A DNA stretch of 18,066 bases from JAGTVB01 sp964624765. GTDB taxonomy: Bacteria; Pseudomonadota; Gammaproteobacteria; HK1. Location: NCBI GenBank assembly GCA_964624765.1, contig CAZUZO010000065.1:1-18066 (forward strand), read 5' to 3'. Shown piece after piece: positions 7,531 to 15,535 of this stretch (within the stretch, counting starts at the first letter, position 1; the number at the start of each line of letters is the position of its first letter). The notes under the pieces are model-generated. The model made no database searches, was not told where the DNA came from, and worked only from the letters and a program-made list of their open reading frames with translations. The position numbers were made by a program, and so were the translations under genes.

Positions 7531-10500
7531 CTACAAACGGGCCGCCGCCCTAGCCTTGAGGGCTCGATGAGCCAGACTGGCCAACGACACGGCACCCATA
7601 AAGAGCAACACCAAGAGCATCCAAGGATGCTGGGAAACCCACCAGCGCACGTGCGTCCACCAGGGCAATCGACCCACGTGGTAGCGAGGCCCCACTTGGA
7701 AACCGGTTGGGCGTGTACGCGCGATCAGCGTCACATCGCCTTGGATCTCACTGACGTGTTGGGGATCTAACATAGCGCGGGTGAGCTTCCTGAGCCCCGC
7801 GGAGGTATTCGCCGTGAGCGCGACCACGCTGCGCCCCCTCGCCAGGGGCGACTCATACCCCAGCAAAGCCGCCATCTCCTTGCTCTCCTGCAGCGTCTCG
7901 TTCACCGCTTCACGCTCGGCGAAAAGCGATCCGCCATCCCAAACCGTTCGAACGAATTGTCCCGCCGACGGCGCGGTCAGCGAAAAAAGACCCTGATTGA
8001 CGACCAGCGGTGCCTTTCTTTCCCAGCGGGCGATCAGCGGCTGGTTGTGAATGCTCCCAAGAACGAGGAAGTCTTTATCTTTGTGATGGGCGATCTGCTC
8101 GGCGTCGATGAGAGAAACCCCATGCGCTGGATACCCCGTGAAGGCCCCTAACCGCCCCATCACGGTCAGCAGGACTTCCGCGACGTCCACATCGAGCGCG
8201 CTGGGCAGCACCACGGCTGTCTCCCGGAGATCAGCCAGGCGCGTGAAAGGGAACCCCGAGTTAGCGAAGAAGGCGAGATTCGGTAGCGAGGTAAAGTGAA
8301 AGAAATGGGAAACATCGATAGTGGAATCCCTGCCGATGACGGCATGCAAGCTGCTCGCAGCCGGTCCTTCCGGATCGCAGCCGTGCCGTGCGCCCTGAGC
8401 ATCAAAATGCAGTTGCAGCCGATTGTGCTGCCCGATCAATGTCGGCGGGATCTTGACCTGATGGCTTGATCCCTCCTTCGGCTCATACCCCAAGATACCT
8501 CTCAGGCGCTCGTACCAGCTCACGGTGCCTAGGGGCACGGCTGAGATAAACTCTTTGTTGAAAGTGATATTGAGCACGCCCGCGTTATCGTTCGGTGGGG
8601 ATTGAAGCCGATATTGCAATCGCAAGGGAGCCCCTTGGTCGCGCCAGCTGAACAGATCCGGTGCTGCCCGGAAATCGATGCGCACGACGTTCCGCGCACC
8701 GGCACCGGCCTCGAAGGCGTCGGCGGGGGCGAGTTCTTGTAACCGCACCGCTCGGTCACTCGCAAGCCACCGCGGCGCGTCGTAAGGCGTGCGCGGCACG
8801 AGCTGCAGCGACTTGCCGACCCGGTAATGTGTCCCGGACAGCTCATCGGACTGGTGCACCAACGCTTGGGCCGCCAGCAGTAGATCGGCCGCGTTCCGCC
8901 CCAGCAACAGCAACAATCTAGCGCCCGGATCGTGGGGATGCGCCTGGATAGCGATGGTCGCTCCCTCGATGGCGGGCACAACGAGTCCGGCTGGCAAGGT
9001 TTCCGGGGTGGCGAGGACGATCCCATTGCCCCGCGGTAAAGCGCCGAAGGTCACGGGGAACCGAGCACCGCGGTAGCTCGCAAGACTGCCGAACCAGGAG
9101 CTGACGGTCACGGCTGCCGGCAGGGCCGCTCGGGTGGGTTGGGCCGCCAAAACCACAGGCAGAACCAACGTTCCCGGATCGCGATCATCGAAGAACGGTA
9201 ATGGCAGCAGTGCCAAATCCTCTTTCAAAGGCAGATGGTGGGTCCAAAGCTCAATCGAACTGTCGTGGCTCACCAGCACCTCTGGAGGAGGGTTTAAGGG
9301 ATCGGGGCAGTCTTTGCCCACTACACCCCAGTGCAGGGTGATGTGGTTGAAATCCTTCAGCAACCGGGGATCCACGACAATTTCCTTGTTCTCGCCGCCG
9401 GCTCCATCGGCCGCTATCGACAAATCCGTCACCACCTCGTCGTTGATGCGCACGCTGAGCACGCTCTGCTCGGGAAAAAGCGTCGTGCGATAGCGATAGC
9501 CGAGACGCAGCCGAGCACCGTACACCACCTCATCGGCACGAATAGAAAATGGCACCGACACCGCGCTGCCTACGTTCTCCAAGCGCAAGGCCTCCTCGGC
9601 ACCGAGTTGGCTGAAGGTCAAGCGCTTAGCGTCTGTGTCCGCCAGCTCGGCGGCGGCCAACGCACTACGGCCAAAGACGATGAGTGCGATAGAAAGGCCG
9701 ATCAGCAGCAGCGCTAGCAACCCCCGCGCCGCTTCGCGAGTAAGTCGCCAAAGTCCCCTCGCGCCAAATTGAGCTGCCCTTAAAAACGTCCCCATGGATA
9801 AAGACATCCACAGGCCTCGTAGACCATGGCGGGAGATCTCCTGGAACGTTGACATGGATCGGTTGGTCGTGTGCTGTTGTTCCCAATTGATCCACGCGTC
9901 CGCCCGGGCATAAAGGAAAAAGATTAGCGAGCGTTGCTGTTCGGTCGCCAAATCCTCGAAGCGCAGACGCAGTAAACCGCCGTCGCAGGCGACCACCCGA
10001 GTGGGGAAGCCTTCCTCGCGAGCAACCGTCGCCAGGTACAGCGTCAGCTCTTCGTCCGGATCGACGCTTTCCCCGGTCTCCAGACGCACCCCGCCGCCAC
10101 CCTCGGAGATGTCAACCAAATTGGCACTCATGACTCGCCCGTCAGGAAACCCGACCGCAGCGGAGAGCTGGGCACCCAAGCGGTGATGGGCTCTCCTTTG
10201 ACGGGTTTCCCAGGCCACGGCCAACGTCGCACCGAGGATAATGACGTTATAAAGCGTCCAGACGATATTGAGCACGACGGTATCGAGTTCGTCGGCATTC
10301 CACCACAACAACCTGACGACGCCGAAGCCGAGTCCGACCAGATTGAGCAGCAACAGGACCAGATGAGGTCCCGCGATCCTGAGGTCAAAATAATCCTTGG
10401 GAATGATCCCGCCCTTGGCCGTCACATTGAACTTGCCGAGTCTTGGATCGATGAGTGCCAACAAGGTGGGGCCGAGAATGTAGTACGCCAGCGTCGACTC

Positions 10501-11883
10501 ATACACCTCCGACCACAGCGAGTGGCGGTACTTGCCCTGGATGCGATTGTTGGTCAGATGCGCATGGACGATGTGAGGAAGTGCCAACGCCGCGATCATG
10601 AAGGCTTGGGCTTGGATCACGTGGGCTTCGAAAAACAAGAAGCTCAGCGGTGCCGTGAGAAAGATGAGGCGCGGAAGGGCATAGAAATAATGCAGGGTCG
10701 CGTTGGCGTAGCAGAGGCGCTGGGCGAGCTTTAACCCCTTGCCCAAGAACGGGTTGTCGATGCGAAACATCTGCGCTAACCCGCGCGCCCAACGGATTCG
10801 CTGGCCGATGTGGGCGGAGAAACTCTCGGTCGCGAGCCCCGCAGCTTGCGGCAACTTCAGGTAGGCGGTACTGTAGCCGCGGCGATGCATCTTCAGCGCG
10901 GTATGGGCATCCTCGGTCACCGTTTCCACCGCAACCCCACCCACCTCGAGTAACGCGCTGCGCCGCAGCACCGCACAGGAGCCACAGAAAAAGGTCGCAT
11001 CCCACAGGTCGTTGCCATCCTGAATCAGCCCGTAAAACAGCTCCCCCTCATTGGGGATCCTGCGGAAGGTGCGCAAATTGCGTTCGAACGGATCGGGGGT
11101 AAAGAAGTGATGGGGCGTCTGCAACATACCGAGACGCTGCTCGCGCAGAAACCAACCCACTGTGGTCTGCAGAAAGGAACGCGTGGGGATATGGTCGCAG
11201 TCGAATATCGCGATCAACTCCCCATCGGTTTGCTGTAAGGCATGATTGATGTTACCGGCTTTCGCGTGGGCATTGTCGGGACGGATCAGGTAGTGGGCGC
11301 CGACGGACTCGGCATAATCGCGAAATTCCTTGCGCCGCCCGTCATCCAGGACATAGACATTGAGTTTGTCCTGCGGCCAATCGAGACTCAAGGCGGCCAG
11401 GATGGTCGTACGCACCACTTTGAGGGGCTCATTGTAGGTCGGGATATAGACATCGATCGTCGGCCAGAGGGCGGGATCCCGAGGCAACGCCACCGGCTTA
11501 CGCTCCAGCGGACGAATGGTTTGGAAAAAACCCAGCAGGAGCACGGCGAAGGCATACAGCTCGGCGGCCATCAATAGCATACCGACCACGGCCCCGAGTA
11601 CGCTCTCGAAACCGAGGGTTTCTGTCAGGCGCCAATAGATGTAACGGCACGACACCGTCACCGAAATGAGCACCAACACCAAAGTCGCAAACGGACCACG
11701 GTGTCGATTCAACCAAAGCGCCAGCCCGAAGGTGCAAACAGCGAAAACAGCCTGTGCGGTGAGGGTCAGCGGCACGCTCACCACGAGTACCAGCAGAGCG
11801 ACAGCCAAGCCAAGGGCTAACCATTGCCAGCCCAGACTGCCCCAGCCCGACGATACGTCGGCGCGTTCGGCTCGAGAGGTCAT
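7531..11883 (-). CDS. bcsAB: fused cellulose synthase BcsA-BcsB (catalytic and periplasmic subunits in one chain)
   Basis: 1450 aa. BcsA part: N-terminal membrane helices, then a GT2 domain with DVYIPTYNEP, DDGRR (D180, D181), FDCDHIP (D228-x-D230), TED (323-325) and QRIRW (361-365). More membrane helices follow, then a PilZ domain with intact c-di-GMP motifs RxxxR (R564/R568) and DISEGG (591-596). The BcsB part starts about residue 750 after a helix at about 722-738. It is a periplasmic beta-rich region and ends in a membrane anchor (about 1422-1438). In the family, UDP-glucose is polymerised at the inner membrane and c-di-GMP opens the gate. Fusion is known in Komagataeibacter AcsAB; many gammaproteobacteria have separate genes. 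I prefer the ATG at 11883 (GGAGG five bases upstream). ATG 11910, two bases after the bcsQ stop, adds 9 aa and is a real alternative; 11955 has no good ribosome-binding site. Confidence 0.95.
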   Translation of the reverse strand: MTSRAERADVSSGWGSLGWQWLALGLAVALLVLVVSVPLTLTAQAVFAVCTFGLALWLNRHRGPFATLVLVLISVTVSCRYIYWRLTETLGFESVLGAVVGMLLMAAELYAFAVLLLGFFQTIRPLERKPVALPRDPALWPTIDVYIPTYNEPLKVVRTTILAALSLDWPQDKLNVYVLDDGRRKEFRDYAESVGAHYLIRPDNAHAKAGNINHALQQTDGELIAIFDCDHIPTRSFLQTTVGWFLREQRLGMLQTPHHFFTPDPFERNLRTFRRIPNEGELFYGLIQDGNDLWDATFFCGSCAVLRRSALLEVGGVAVETVTEDAHTALKMHRRGYSTAYLKLPQAAGLATESFSAHIGQRIRWARGLAQMFRIDNPFLGKGLKLAQRLCYANATLHYFYALPRLIFLTAPLSFLFFEAHVIQAQAFMIAALALPHIVHAHLTNNRIQGKYRHSLWSEVYESTLAYYILGPTLLALIDPRLGKFNVTAKGGIIPKDYFDLRIAGPHLVLLLLNLVGLGFGVVRLLWWNADELDTVVLNIVWTLYNVIILGATLAVAWETRQRRAHHRLGAQLSAAVGFPDGRVMSANLVDISEGGGGVRLETGESVDPDEELTLYLATVAREEGFPTRVVACDGGLLRLRFEDLATEQQRSLIFFLYARADAWINWEQQHTTNRSMSTFQEISRHGLRGLWMSLSMGTFLRAAQFGARGLWRLTREAARGLLALLLIGLSIALIVFGRSALAAAELADTDAKRLTFSQLGAEEALRLENVGSAVSVPFSIRADEVVYGARLRLGYRYRTTLFPEQSVLSVRINDEVVTDLSIAADGAGGENKEIVVDPRLLKDFNHITLHWGVVGKDCPDPLNPPPEVLVSHDSSIELWTHHLPLKEDLALLPLPFFDDRDPGTLVLPVVLAAQPTRAALPAAVTVSSWFGSLASYRGARFPVTFGALPRGNGIVLATPETLPAGLVVPAIEGATIAIQAHPHDPGARLLLLLGRNAADLLLAAQALVHQSDELSGTHYRVGKSLQLVPRTPYDAPRWLASDRAVRLQELAPADAFEAGAGARNVVRIDFRAAPDLFSWRDQGAPLRLQYRLQSPPNDNAGVLNITFNKEFISAVPLGTVSWYERLRGILGYEPKEGSSHQVKIPPTLIGQHNRLQLHFDAQGARHGCDPEGPAASSLHAVIGRDSTIDVSHFFHFTSLPNLAFFANSGFPFTRLADLRETAVVLPSALDVDVAEVLLTVMGRLGAFTGYPAHGVSLIDAEQIAHHKDKDFLVLGSIHNQPLIARWERKAPLVVNQGLFSLTAPSAGQFVRTVWDGGSLFAEREAVNETLQESKEMAALLGYESPLARGRSVVALTANTSAGLRKLTRAMLDPQHVSEIQGDVTLIARTRPTGFQVGPRYHVGRLPWWTHVRWWVSQHPWMLLVLLFMGAVSLASLAHRALKARAAARL

Positions 11884-11888
11884 ACCAG

Positions 11889-11893
11889 CCTCC
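11889..11893 (-). promoter_or_regulatory. Shine-Dalgarno site deciding the bcsAB start
   Basis: GGAGG on the minus strand, five bases before the ATG at 11883. It lies inside the reading frame of the longer candidate starts (11910, 11955). A weaker GGTGAG precedes 11910 by six bases, so both starts might be used. Confidence 0.5.
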
Positions 11894-11912
11894 GATTGCA
11901 TAGCCATCATCG

Positions 11913-12686
11913 TTAACTCACCGCGCGCTCGCTGAGCGCCTGCTCCCCGAGCCATTGCGCGAGGTGCTTGAAATCTCTGGCCGACTGCGCCATGGGCGCG
12001 TATCTCAGCACGGGCTGTTGCTGCGCCAGCGCCTCAGTGAGGTTGGCATCACTGTGGATGTGCATATCCAGCAGGGATCCGCCGAGCACATGGCTTAGCA
12101 AAGCCCGCACGTCACGGTTCAATCGTTTGCGCGCATCCATCTGATTGAGAACGTAGTAGGGATGGCCAGCAGAGAGCGGCTGACCTTCGTTATCCTGGAA
12201 CAGTCGTCTGGTCGCCGGCAAGCAAGCAAATGAAGCCGCATCAGGCAAGAGCACGACGAATACCAAGTCGGAGATCGCCATCAGCTGGCGCAATAGAGGC
12301 GTCGGACCCGGAGGGGTATCGATGACTACCGAGGCATAGGGCTTGAGCAGAGAATCGTTCAAGATCGTCTCGACCCACTCGGCGCCCCCGGCCGCGTTCC
12401 AGACGTCCGGCTGATCGGCCATGCCCAGCTCACCAAAGGGCAGCAGATCAACGCCATACTGGTTGCGTAACAGCGCTTCCTGCCAGGGCGCCCCCTGCAA
12501 CGCTTGCCATCCCAGTCCGTTCACCTCATTGGGATCCACCCCGAAGTGCAGCCGCAAGGCGTTTTGGGGATCGAGGTCGACGGCGAGAACTCTCCCCGCT
12601 CCCTGGCTCAAACCCGCCGCCAGATTGGCGGCAAACGTCGTCTTGCCGACGCCTCCTTTTAGGGACATCACCGATATGCGGAGCAT
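11913..12686 (-). CDS. bcsQ: BcsQ, ParA/MinD-type ATPase of cellulose synthesis
   Basis: 257 aa, close to E. coli BcsQ (YhjQ, about 250 aa). The deviant Walker A motif is SLKGGVGKTT (K10 to T17), VDLDPQ (36-41) follows, and the switch II region is VIDTPPG (121-127, D123). These mark a MinD/ParA-family P-loop ATPase. BcsQ proteins are required for cellulose production and are linked to placing the synthase, in enterobacteria together with BcsR; in this operon BcsP may take that part. The ATG at 12686 has GAGGAG six bases upstream. The stop codon is two bases before the alternative bcsAB ATG at 11910. A 245-bp structured spacer separates it from bcsP. Confidence 0.93.
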   Translation of the reverse strand: MLRISVMSLKGGVGKTTFAANLAAGLSQGAGRVLAVDLDPQNALRLHFGVDPNEVNGLGWQALQGAPWQEALLRNQYGVDLLPFGELGMADQPDVWNAAGGAEWVETILNDSLLKPYASVVIDTPPGPTPLLRQLMAISDLVFVVLLPDAASFACLPATRRLFQDNEGQPLSAGHPYYVLNQMDARKRLNRDVRALLSHVLGGSLLDMHIHSDANLTEALAQQQPVLRYAPMAQSARDFKHLAQWLGEQALSERAVS

Positions 12687-12716
12687 CGATTTCTCCTCAA
12701 GCTCTTTACAACCTTT

Positions 12717-12873
12717 GCGTTAGCCATCGTTTCGGCAGTCGATTCCCTTGCGGCAAGGGTGTGTGCGGAGGCGGTCGGAGCCAAGCCGACCGAGAGGTTT
12801 TAAGGGCGTTCCTAGCGTCAACGGGCGGCCCCAAAAGCCAAGGTCATCAAACTGCCGAAACGATGACCAATGC
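12717..12873. repeat. 157-bp inverted-repeat element in the bcsP-bcsQ spacer
   Basis: Arms at 12717-12739 and 12851-12873 are inverted repeats matching at 20 of 23 bases, with a perfect 15-bp core CATCGTTTCGGCAGT at 12725-12739 and 12851-12865. In the RNA of the bcs coding strand, two of the three mismatches are G-U pairs. Inside the arms lie hairpins CCCTTG-CGG-CAAGGG (12745-12759) and CGGTCGG-loop-CCGACCG (12772-12792). The element starts 17 bases upstream of the bcsQ ribosome-binding region. A related arm is found at 18013 onward. It could be a MITE-like insertion or a structured leader within the operon mRNA. Confidence 0.7.
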
Positions 12874-12931
12874 CTTCGAAACCAAACGGCCTGCCTACAA
12901 AACGTTTTCCGGTTTGCGGTCGTCGGGCGTA

Positions 12932-13429
12932 TCAGCGCGATGTTGGCGATTGCGAAGTGGAGAGTGCCAAGCGCTGAAACAAAGACTTGAGCGTCCTACC
13001 GTGTGTTTCGGTGGATAGCGATTCAATACGAGAAGCTGTACCCGGTTCCTGCGTCGGCATCGATGAAGCGGCGGGCACCGCAGTTGCCTTGGCCACCACA
13101 GCTGAGAAACGAGGCGCGTTGGCTTCACGCGACGGGACAAAAGCGACCGTCGCCACGCCCTGCTCTCGAGGAGACGACATGGGCCTGGAAGGCTCACCTT
13201 CGGTCGCTCGCGCGCCGGTAGGGTCCAGCGCGCCGCGATACCTCCCTTCCGTGCGCAACACGAAGGGCGCAGACTCCGCCTCGGCCGCATGCTCAGCCGC
13301 CGTGACCATCCTGCCCAGCAGGCGCCATCGCCGCGCTGTCGCTAGACTTTGCTCTTCACGGTAGATCTCGCGGTAGGTTTCTACCGCGCCATCGAAGCTT
13401 GCATAGAGATTCTTGATATCGGAGTCCAC
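12932..13429 (-). CDS. bcsP: BcsP-like cellulose biosynthesis accessory protein
   Basis: 165 aa. The N-terminal 4-41 (DIKNLYASFDGAVETYREI, then ARRWRLLGRM) resembles the short helical module shared by BcsR and BcsP proteins. The middle (about 45-140) is low-complexity and rich in Ala, Ser, Pro and Glu, without predicted domains. The C-terminus has a short amphipathic segment TLKSLFQRLAL (146-156). This layout, conserved ends around a disordered centre, fits BcsP of class I operons. No signal peptide or membrane helix is seen, so it is probably cytoplasmic. Its position between bcsD and bcsQ supports the call. The start is GTG (13429) with AAGGA nine bases upstream; 27 bp separate it from bcsD. 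Recognition rests on a short N-terminal similarity plus context. Confidence 0.72.
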   Translation of the reverse strand: MDSDIKNLYASFDGAVETYREIYREEQSLATARRWRLLGRMVTAAEHAAEAESAPFVLRTEGRYRGALDPTGARATEGEPSRPMSSPREQGVATVAFVPSREANAPRFSAVVAKATAVPAASSMPTQEPGTASRIESLSTETHGRTLKSLFQRLALSTSQSPTSR

Positions 13430-13456
13430 GGCTTATCTATCCTTCGATCAACAGTC

Positions 13457-13942
13457 CTAACAGGTTCTGCAAGGGGGACTCGCTGTGAGGTGGAACGCAA
13501 GCATCAACGGTTCATCAGGAACCTCCGAGCTTTGGCAAACGGTAGCACCTTCACCGGCACCGGCCATCCGAAACCACTGCTCATAGATCCCTTCGAGCAA
13601 ACCGGGGCTCCAAGCCAGACTGGCCGAGCCAAAAGCCGACTGCAAAGGTGCAGCGCAGTGTTCGATGACAATCAGTGAAGCCCTCTCCTGCAGCGATACC
13701 CAACCCCAGCCTAAGCGATCCCAGAGCTGATTCATGGCCGCCTGCAGATCCTCCAGCATATCCGCCGCAGGCAGGGGCATTTGGCTGGCCATGCGCCTGC
13801 CGACCTGACGCATGAGCGGTCGCAGCTCGCCCTCATCGACAAGGGATTGGAGCTCCTGAGCCAAGGAAAGGAGAAAAGCGCTCCACTGCCGCGAGCACTG
13901 CTGGTCGACGTAATAGCGCAACAGAGGGTGCGTCGTTGTCAT
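13457..13942 (-). CDS. bcsD: cellulose synthase subunit BcsD
   Basis: 161 aa, near the family size of about 156. The conserved BcsD pattern is visible: YYVDQQCSRQWSAFLLSLAQEL near the N-terminus, MRQVGRRMA in the middle, LWDRLGWGWVSLQE, and SPGLLEGIYEQWF near the C-terminus. BcsD (AcsD in Komagataeibacter) forms an octameric periplasmic or near-membrane ring that organises glucan chains and raises cellulose yield and crystallinity. It defines class I operons. I chose the ATG at 13942 because the longer frame (TTG at 14050) has no family sequence. The ribosome-binding site for 13942 is weak. It is the first gene of the operon, which is unlike the Komagataeibacter order, where it is last. Confidence 0.85.
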   Translation of the reverse strand: MTTTHPLLRYYVDQQCSRQWSAFLLSLAQELQSLVDEGELRPLMRQVGRRMASQMPLPAADMLEDLQAAMNQLWDRLGWGWVSLQERASLIVIEHCAAPLQSAFGSASLAWSPGLLEGIYEQWFRMAGAGEGATVCQSSEVPDEPLMLAFHLTASPPCRTC

Positions 13943-14393
13943 CAGCGATGAGCCAGATTTGACCGATGAACCCGGCGCCGGCTCAGATATCAGGCGCCCC
14001 CCAAGAAGTTCCCTGCCTATCGGCCGCGAAAAAACATTCTTTAGGGGCAAGATGCCCGATGACGAAGGGGAAACGCGAACTCACGCGTGACCGTGCACCC
14101 AGCAAGGGACCGGCCGATCAGCGGTGCGCCCTGGAGTGAGGAGAAGTCATCGTCAGCGTTTCGTCAGGTTATGCCCTTGAGCACGGAATCGGCGCCCGAG
14201 GGGGAGGCGACCCCTTGTTTAGGCTTCCCCTGGTCGGTTTTCCAAGACTGGTTTGCCCTCGCTCACCATCACGGTCACTGGGTTCTGCTGGCTAACCCAT
14301 CGACTGGCTGACCGATCGAGTCCGGCTGAATATGCCCGTCATTCCGGCTCGGAAGCCGGGATCCAGTCGCCAGGGACGGCTATCCTGCTCGAC
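13943..14393 (-). other. 451-bp region upstream of bcsD, presumed bcs control region
   Basis: It contains no gene I can support. A small plus-strand frame at 14087-14311 looks spurious. It holds a palindromic repeat at 14337-14366 near the end of the preceding gene. If the upstream gene cluster ends before it, the bcs promoter must lie here, but I find no -10/-35 or sigma54 pair good enough to annotate. A GCAAACC segment (minus strand, about 14250-14260) recalls the c-di-GMP-I riboswitch, but the required conserved core is missing. Confidence 0.4.
14337..14366. repeat. second CGTCATTCCGG-type palindromic repeat
   Basis: CGTC is followed by ATTCCGGCT (14341-14349), loop CGGA, and AGCCGGGAT (14354-14362), giving a 9-bp stem with one wobble, then CCAG. 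It shares the CGTCATTCCGG start with the repeat at 2138. It lies 28 bp beyond the stop codon of the histidine-phosphatase gene. No T-run follows, so I call it a dispersed repeat, not a terminator. Confidence 0.65.
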
Positions 14394-14993
14394 CTAGATG
14401 AGGGTCACGCGGTTGTGGAACAACAAATAGCTGCTGTAGGCATCGTGACCAAAGCGACTACAACCCGCATAGTCCACCTGGGCACGGTACCAAGCATTGG
14501 GTTCGGATTTCAGCACATGGCCGAGCATGGCGCGCATGACGCCGGCGTGCGCAACGATGAGAAGGTGCTGACCGGGGTGGCTGGCAACCAGCTGCTGGTA
14601 ACCACGGCTGACCCGTTGGAGGAGATGCCCAAGCGCCTCCGAACCGGCCGGCCGACCGGCTACCGCATCCCGGTAGTAACGTGCGAAGCCCAGGGGATCC
14701 TGGCTCTGGACTTCTTCCGGTGTCCTGCCCTCCCAATCCCCCATGCCGACTTCCTGAAAGCACTCCTGTACCGCTAGCGGTATCCCGTTCCGCTCTGCCA
14801 ACGCCTGAGCAAAGGCACGGCAGCGGCGCAGAGGGGAACTGATAATTCGGTCCCACGGCGAGTATTCGCCGATCGCCTGCCACATCTGCCGCCAGCCTCT
14901 CTCACACAACGGATCGTCAACTCCAGAACCGCGAAAACGGCGTCCGCCCACCGGTTCCCCATGGCGAATGAAATCGATCAACGTCGGTTGCAC
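14394..14993 (-). CDS. histidine phosphatase family protein (phosphoglycerate mutase-like)
   Basis: 199 aa. The phosphate-binding RHG signature is at residues 10-12 (DFIRHGEP; H11 would carry the phosphate). Next come SSPLRRCRAFAQAL (the conserved SP-x-x-R-C region), an acidic FQEVGMGDWEG segment (cf. LRELDFGDWEG in CobC-like members), and IVAHAGVMRAML with the second catalytic His near 149. This is the branch 1 histidine phosphatase fold. It most resembles alpha-ribazole phosphatase (CobC-like) proteins, but no cobalamin gene is nearby and the substrate is unknown. I chose the GTG at 14993 because a perfect AGGAGG lies seven bases upstream. Longer ATG starts (15014, 15023) have poorer sites and add no family sequence. 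It is the last gene of the right-hand cluster. Confidence 0.88.
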   Translation of the reverse strand: MQPTLIDFIRHGEPVGGRRFRGSGVDDPLCERGWRQMWQAIGEYSPWDRIISSPLRRCRAFAQALAERNGIPLAVQECFQEVGMGDWEGRTPEEVQSQDPLGFARYYRDAVAGRPAGSEALGHLLQRVSRGYQQLVASHPGQHLLIVAHAGVMRAMLGHVLKSEPNAWYRAQVDYAGCSRFGHDAYSSYLLFHNRVTLI

Positions 14994-15000
14994 AGAACGG

Positions 15001-15006
15001 CCTCCT
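15001..15006 (-). promoter_or_regulatory. Shine-Dalgarno site of the histidine-phosphatase gene
   Basis: AGGAGG on the minus strand, seven bases before the GTG at 14993. It fixes this start over the upstream ATG codons. Confidence 0.7.
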
Positions 15007-15033
15007 GTTGCCATGATCACCATGGCTGGTTTC

Positions 15034-15486
15034 TCACCCTTTGGCGTATCGGGCCAACAGCCGGTCGAGATGATTCGCAAAGGCTTGCCGGTCCCGCTTG
15101 CTGAGGGCCGACGGGCCGGTGGTGACTTTACCGATGGCGCGAAGCTCTTCCGACAGGTTGCGCATCGCCAAGCGCTCCCGGATGTTATCCACGGTGTAAA
15201 GCTCTCCTCTCGGATTCAATGCTAGACCACCTTTGGCAACCACTTCGGCCGCCAACGGAATATCCGCAGTGATCACCAGATCGCCGTCCTTTACCTCCTC
15301 TAGGATCCGTTTGTCGGCCTCGTCGAATCCAGCCGGCACCTGTAGCACCTTGATGTGACGGGACGCAGGAGTCCTGAGGGGCTGATTCGCCACCAGCGTC
15401 ACCTCGACCGCCGTTCGGCCCGCCGCGCGCAACAAGATGTCCTTGATGACCATCGGACAGGCATCCGCATCCACCCAGATACGCAT
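15034..15486 (-). CDS. yaiI: YaiI/YqxD-family protein (UPF0178, DUF188)
   Basis: 150 aa. MRIWVDADACP at the N-terminus, LVITADIPLAAEVV, LNPRGELYT, IRERLAMR and LSKRDRQAFAN near the C-terminus match the UPF0178 family closely, including E. coli YaiI throughout. The acidic D-A-D-A-C-P motif suggests a PIN-like nuclease fold, but the biochemical role of the family is not settled. I chose the ATG at 15486 because it aligns with the E. coli start. A GTG at 15498 would add four residues, and its AGAGG lies only two bases upstream. The DNA immediately before the ATG is one copy of a 21-bp repeat. The gene lies 40 bp upstream of the histidine-phosphatase gene. Confidence 0.92.
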   Translation of the reverse strand: MRIWVDADACPMVIKDILLRAAGRTAVEVTLVANQPLRTPASRHIKVLQVPAGFDEADKRILEEVKDGDLVITADIPLAAEVVAKGGLALNPRGELYTVDNIRERLAMRNLSEELRAIGKVTTGPSALSKRDRQAFANHLDRLLARYAKG

Positions 15487-15507
15487 CGGTTTTTTCACAA
15501 CCTCTCA
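15487..15507 (-). repeat. copy 2 of the 21-bp exact repeat, at the yaiI start region
   Basis: The minus strand here is identical to 2209-2229. It ends exactly one base before the yaiI ATG and supplies the GAGAGG and GTG that form the alternative start. Confidence 0.7.
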
Positions 15508-15535
15508 CTCTGCGGCACACAGGGTCGATCGGTGG

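Noticed and set aside
12748..13018. Overlapping plus-strand frames across the bcsP-bcsQ spacer and the end of bcsP.
   Set aside because: They run through the inverted-repeat element and antisense to bcsP and show no domain.
14220..14290. c-di-GMP-I (GEMM) riboswitch-like GCAAACC segment upstream of bcsD on the minus strand.
   Set aside because: An AGGGCAAACC start is present, but the conserved GGGACGCAAAGCC core is missing (only AGGGGAAGCCT) and the first hairpin does not pair properly. A covariance-model scan would settle it.
14087..14311. A 74-aa plus-strand frame upstream of bcsD.
   Set aside because: No family similarity, antisense to the likely bcs leader, and no convincing ribosome-binding site.
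14337..14366. Rho-independent terminator after the histidine-phosphatase gene.
   Set aside because: The hairpin is real but no T-run follows on either strand; it fits the dispersed palindromic repeat family better.
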